From positions 1 to 48,533 of the forward strand of contig MFLE01000009.1 in assembly GCA_001781205.1 (NCBI GenBank): DNA of 48,533 nucleotides. The letters are read 5' to 3'. Below the pieces are notes generated by a model that saw only the letters and a program-made list of their open reading frames with translations, did no database searches and had not been told where the DNA came from. Source of the stretch: Candidatus Kaiserbacteria bacterium RIFCSPHIGHO2_02_FULL_49_34 (GTDB taxonomy: Bacteria; Patescibacteriota; Minisyncoccia; Phycocordibacterales; UBA918). A program made the translations under genes and the position numbers. Shown piece by piece: positions 46,269 through 48,533 of the stretch; position 1 is the first letter of the stretch, and every line of letters starts with the position of its first letter.

Positions 46269-48308
46269 ATGGAACCCTCATCATCATCTCCACGATCACG
46301 GCGCGTCTTCTCAAATATGCGCCCACGTCGTACATCGGGAGACGAAGCACGTACCTCACGTGCGCCGTACCCGCGTCGCGCCCCTGATGCTTCACACACT
46401 CCCCGTGCGCCGCTTCCGTCGCATACTCCCCGCACTCCGCATACACGGAATCGCGCCGAAAGCGCACCAGCATCACCTGCTGGTCGCAACAACATTCGCT
46501 TCGTCCGCAAAGACGAGCCACGTAAGCGTGTGCGTACACAGGCGCGTCAGCGTCGTAGCACTACGTCGCCAGCACTCGTACAGCGTCCGAATACAGACAT
46601 TCGTCCGCTTGCTATACAGCAAGTAACCGACCCAAACATTGTTCGTATTGGTGTTGTTTCTGGTGCAGAAGGCATCGGACGCAACATGTACTTCTACGAA
46701 GACCATGAAAACATTATCATCTTCGACTGTGGACTCCAGTTCGTATCACCGCTTCACAATGCGCCGGGCGTTAACTTCATCTTGCCAAACACACAGTACC
46801 TGGAAGCCAATAAGCATAAAATCCGTGGCATGTTCATCACGCACGGACACCTCGACCACATCGGCGGTATTCAATTCCTCATCGAACGTCTCGGCTATCC
46901 ACGCATTTACACACAGTACCTCACGTCGCTCCTTATTTTGAAGCGTCACGAAGAGTATCCTCATCTTGACCCGCTCGACATGCAGGTTATTAAAGAAGGG
47001 GAGTCAGTTACCTTCAGTACGGGCATCAAGGTAAAAACATTCCCTGTTACTCACTCGATTCCTGACGCAATGGGTGTCATGGTGGAAACACAATGGGGCA
47101 ATGTTGTCTTTACCGGCGACGTGCGCCTCGATCACAAAAACGAAGAAGTAGTCGGCGAAGAAAAACGCTACTGGGAACACGTCGGTGCACAGAAGAACCT
47201 CCTTCTCATCGCTGACTCAACCAACTGTGACCGCCCCGGCTTCTCACAGCCAGAAGGTGTTGTCTTCGAGAATCTTCGCAAGTACATTCGCGACACGAAA
47301 GGTCGTCTCGTTATAGGTACCTTTGCGTCACAGTTTGAACGTCTCACGTCAATCGTGCAGTCATGTATTGAGTTCGGTCGTGTTATCGTGCCTGAAGGTC
47401 GTTCAATTAAGACGAACCTCGACATCGCCATCAAAGCAGGCATCATCACGGTGCCCCCAGGACTCATTGTCTCCGCGCCAGAAGCCGAAAAGCATCCACG
47501 CGAAAAGCTCGTTATCCTTGCAACTGGTGCACAGGGCGAAGAGTTCGCCGCAATGTCCCGCATTGCAACAGGCGGACACCGTTTCTTTAAGCTCGACCAG
47601 TACGACACCGTGCTCCTTTCCTCATCAGTTATTCCAGGAAATGAACTCGCCGTACAGTCGCTCAAAGACAAAATCTTCCGCAACAACTCACGCGTTGTCA
47701 CCTACCAGGGCGACAATATCCACGCATCAGGTCACGGATACTCAGGCGAAATGAATTGGATTCGTCGCACTGTCGGACCAAAGTTCCTCATGCCGATTCA
47801 CGGTAACCACTTCCACCTCAAGAGCCACATGTATGCGGCGATTGCGGATGGATTCCCACGTGAGAACGTCGTCGTGCCAGACAACGGTTCAGTTATCGAA
47901 ATCTACAAGGGGGAACTCCTCCGTGTGCTCCCCGACAAAATGCCGAATGAAGACCTTACCGTTGACGGACTCTCTGTCGGACTCCGTCAAGAAGTCGTGC
48001 TCCGCGACCGTATCGCGCTTTCGAACGATGGCATGTTTGTCGTCGTAGCATCACTCGACACCCGCACCGGAAAGCTTCGTAAGTCACCTGATATTATATC
48101 GCGAGGCTTCATTTACCTCCGTGAAAACCAGCAACTCTTGAACGACGCGCGCACCATGGTGCGCGACCACATCGAGCGTTCAACCGCTGGCTCTCGCCAT
48201 ATTGATCTCGATGTTCTCCGTGACGAAGTCACCGAAGCCCTTACGAAATTCCTCCTCGTACAAACCAACAAGACTCCAATTGTAATCCCAGTAATTATAG
48301 GATTTTAG
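46269..48308 (+). CDS. rnj: Ribonuclease J with basic N-terminal extension
   Basis: RNase J is a metallo-beta-lactamase-fold 5'-3' exonuclease/endonuclease for mRNA turnover and rRNA maturation. The 679-residue product has an unusual N-terminal extension of about 120 residues rich in Arg, Pro, Ser, Thr and His (SRRVFSNMRPRRTSGDE...), likely disordered and RNA-binding. The core begins near 122 with VRIGVVSGAEGIGRNMYFYE. The metal motif THGHLDH is at 191-197, later FPVTHSIPD and FTGDVRLD give further metal ligands, and the beta-CASP region has ADSTNCDRPG and GTFASQFERL. HASGHGYSGEMNWIRRTVGPKFLMPIHGNHFHL carries the C-terminal His residues, and the RNase J C-terminal domain ends at about residue 678. 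A terminator follows. Confidence 0.94.
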   Translation: MEPSSSSPRSRRVFSNMRPRRTSGDEARTSRAPYPRRAPDASHTPRAPLPSHTPRTPHTRNRAESAPASPAGRNNIRFVRKDEPRKRVRTQARQRRSTTSPALVQRPNTDIRPLAIQQVTDPNIVRIGVVSGAEGIGRNMYFYEDHENIIIFDCGLQFVSPLHNAPGVNFILPNTQYLEANKHKIRGMFITHGHLDHIGGIQFLIERLGYPRIYTQYLTSLLILKRHEEYPHLDPLDMQVIKEGESVTFSTGIKVKTFPVTHSIPDAMGVMVETQWGNVVFTGDVRLDHKNEEVVGEEKRYWEHVGAQKNLLLIADSTNCDRPGFSQPEGVVFENLRKYIRDTKGRLVIGTFASQFERLTSIVQSCIEFGRVIVPEGRSIKTNLDIAIKAGIITVPPGLIVSAPEAEKHPREKLVILATGAQGEEFAAMSRIATGGHRFFKLDQYDTVLLSSSVIPGNELAVQSLKDKIFRNNSRVVTYQGDNIHASGHGYSGEMNWIRRTVGPKFLMPIHGNHFHLKSHMYAAIADGFPRENVVVPDNGSVIEIYKGELLRVLPDKMPNEDLTVDGLSVGLRQEVVLRDRIALSNDGMFVVVASLDTRTGKLRKSPDIISRGFIYLRENQQLLNDARTMVRDHIERSTAGSRHIDLDVLRDEVTEALTKFLLVQTNKTPIVIPVIIGF

Positions 48309-48316
48309 AGAAGTCT

Positions 48317-48346
48317 AAAAAATCTGCGCTAAGCAGATTTTTTTGT
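48317..48346 (+). terminator. Terminator after rnj
   Basis: Stem AAAATCTGC / GCAGATTTT with a GCTAA-type loop and a T-run. Confidence 0.88.
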
Positions 48347-48377
48347 TGGAGGATGTGACTGATATAATGCTCGTTAG

Positions 48378-48423
48378 TTATCCACTTCTTATTTTCGCAA
48401 AGTGGAGTTATAGTGTACTCACT
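48378..48423 (+). promoter_or_regulatory. Promoter region of the 48424 gene
   Basis: TTATCCAC at 48378-48385 (DnaA-box-like), an imperfect inverted repeat CCACTT-N12-AAGTGG at 48382-48405, and TATAGT at 48409-48414, 9 nt before ATG. A further TATAAT-like hexamer lies near 48362. The layout parallels that of the paralogue at 27042. Confidence 0.55.
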
Positions 48424-48533
48424 ATGTCAACCAATACAAAAATCTTCACCACCCTCATTACCATCTCATTCCTCCTCATCATAGGAATCGTCCTCCGCTA
48501 CACCCAAGCAGCCGACGTCTCAACCTCAGCAGA
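48424..48533 (+). CDS. Start of a secreted protein paralogous to the 27042 protein (3' truncated by window edge)
   Basis: The first 36 codons are visible: a signal anchor MSTNTKIFTTLITISFLL... that matches the 27042 protein nearly residue for residue (MSTNxKIFxTLIxxSFLLIxGxVxRYTxAADVxTxA). This marks a third member of the family, with the gene at 18350 being the most diverged. The rest lies beyond the window, so the C-terminal domain is unknown. Confidence 0.8.
   Translation, partial: MSTNTKIFTTLITISFLLIIGIVLRYTQAADVSTSA

Overview
The window looks like a chromosomal segment of a Candidatus Patescibacteria (CPR) bacterium, most likely in the Parcubacteria/Paceibacteria group. The placement is inferred from the mix of compact housekeeping genes, a PilB-type ATPase, SipW-type surface proteins, single-membrane-anchored substrate-binding proteins, and secreted cysteine- or Ig-repeat proteins typical of that group. 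I have no phylogenetic computation behind it. Most genes are on the + strand. The − strand carries recG, a secreted paralogue, a small coiled protein, a PRTase/beta-propeller fusion and a MarR regulator.

Layout. 1-823: end of tuf and rpsJ (str-operon tail). 1110-5819: a hypothetical protein, recG (−), and two adjacent M14-type carboxypeptidase-like proteins, the first of which has lost its metal and catalytic residues. 6058-8964: class I ribonucleotide reductase large subunit behind a strong leader hairpin. 9215-11863: two membrane proteins and an anchored solute-binding protein. 12061-16499: a surface-protein locus with two SipW/TasA-type secreted proteins, a SipW-like signal peptidase, a third SipW-type protein with a lamin-tail domain, and a membrane protein with a Gly/Thr-rich linker. 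16622-22193: SulP transporter, secreted paralogue (−), class I aldolase overlapping a ROK-like kinase, small coiled protein (−). 22269-26967: leuS with an inserted Nudix domain, rodA/ftsW, and a stand-alone HD (ppGpp hydrolase-like) protein. 27042-34398: FISUMP-domain secreted protein, LOG-family protein, anchored VWA protein, PRTase-PQQ propeller fusion (−), and two membrane proteins. 34539-39031: a probable cell-surface operon (small exported peptide, anchored protein, TPR protein, Ig-repeat protein). 39173-40293: marR (−) and the RNase P RNA gene, followed by large hairpins. 40383-48308: pilB, ybeY, ftsA, secG, oligopeptide-binding-like protein, RNase J. 48424-end: start of another paralogue of the 27042 protein.

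Regulation. Many genes carry a TATACT-type -10 box exactly 6 nt (sometimes 5-8 nt) upstream of the start codon, which predicts leaderless mRNAs; clear Shine-Dalgarno motifs are scarce. This spacing was used to choose several start codons. A TTGTCCACA-like box recurs about 25 bp upstream of several -10 boxes. Compact U-tract hairpin terminators are frequent. Where they are absent, dispersed palindromic repeats directly follow the stop codon.

Repeats. Three families of intergenic repeats are visible: a ~165-185 bp element with TGTCATCC/GGATGACA ends that can fold as an outer stem with three hairpins; a ~88 bp element found next to terminators and nested in other repeats; and long palindromes with a GGTACGGCTC core immediately after stop codons. 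I see no tRNA genes, CRISPR array or transposase gene.
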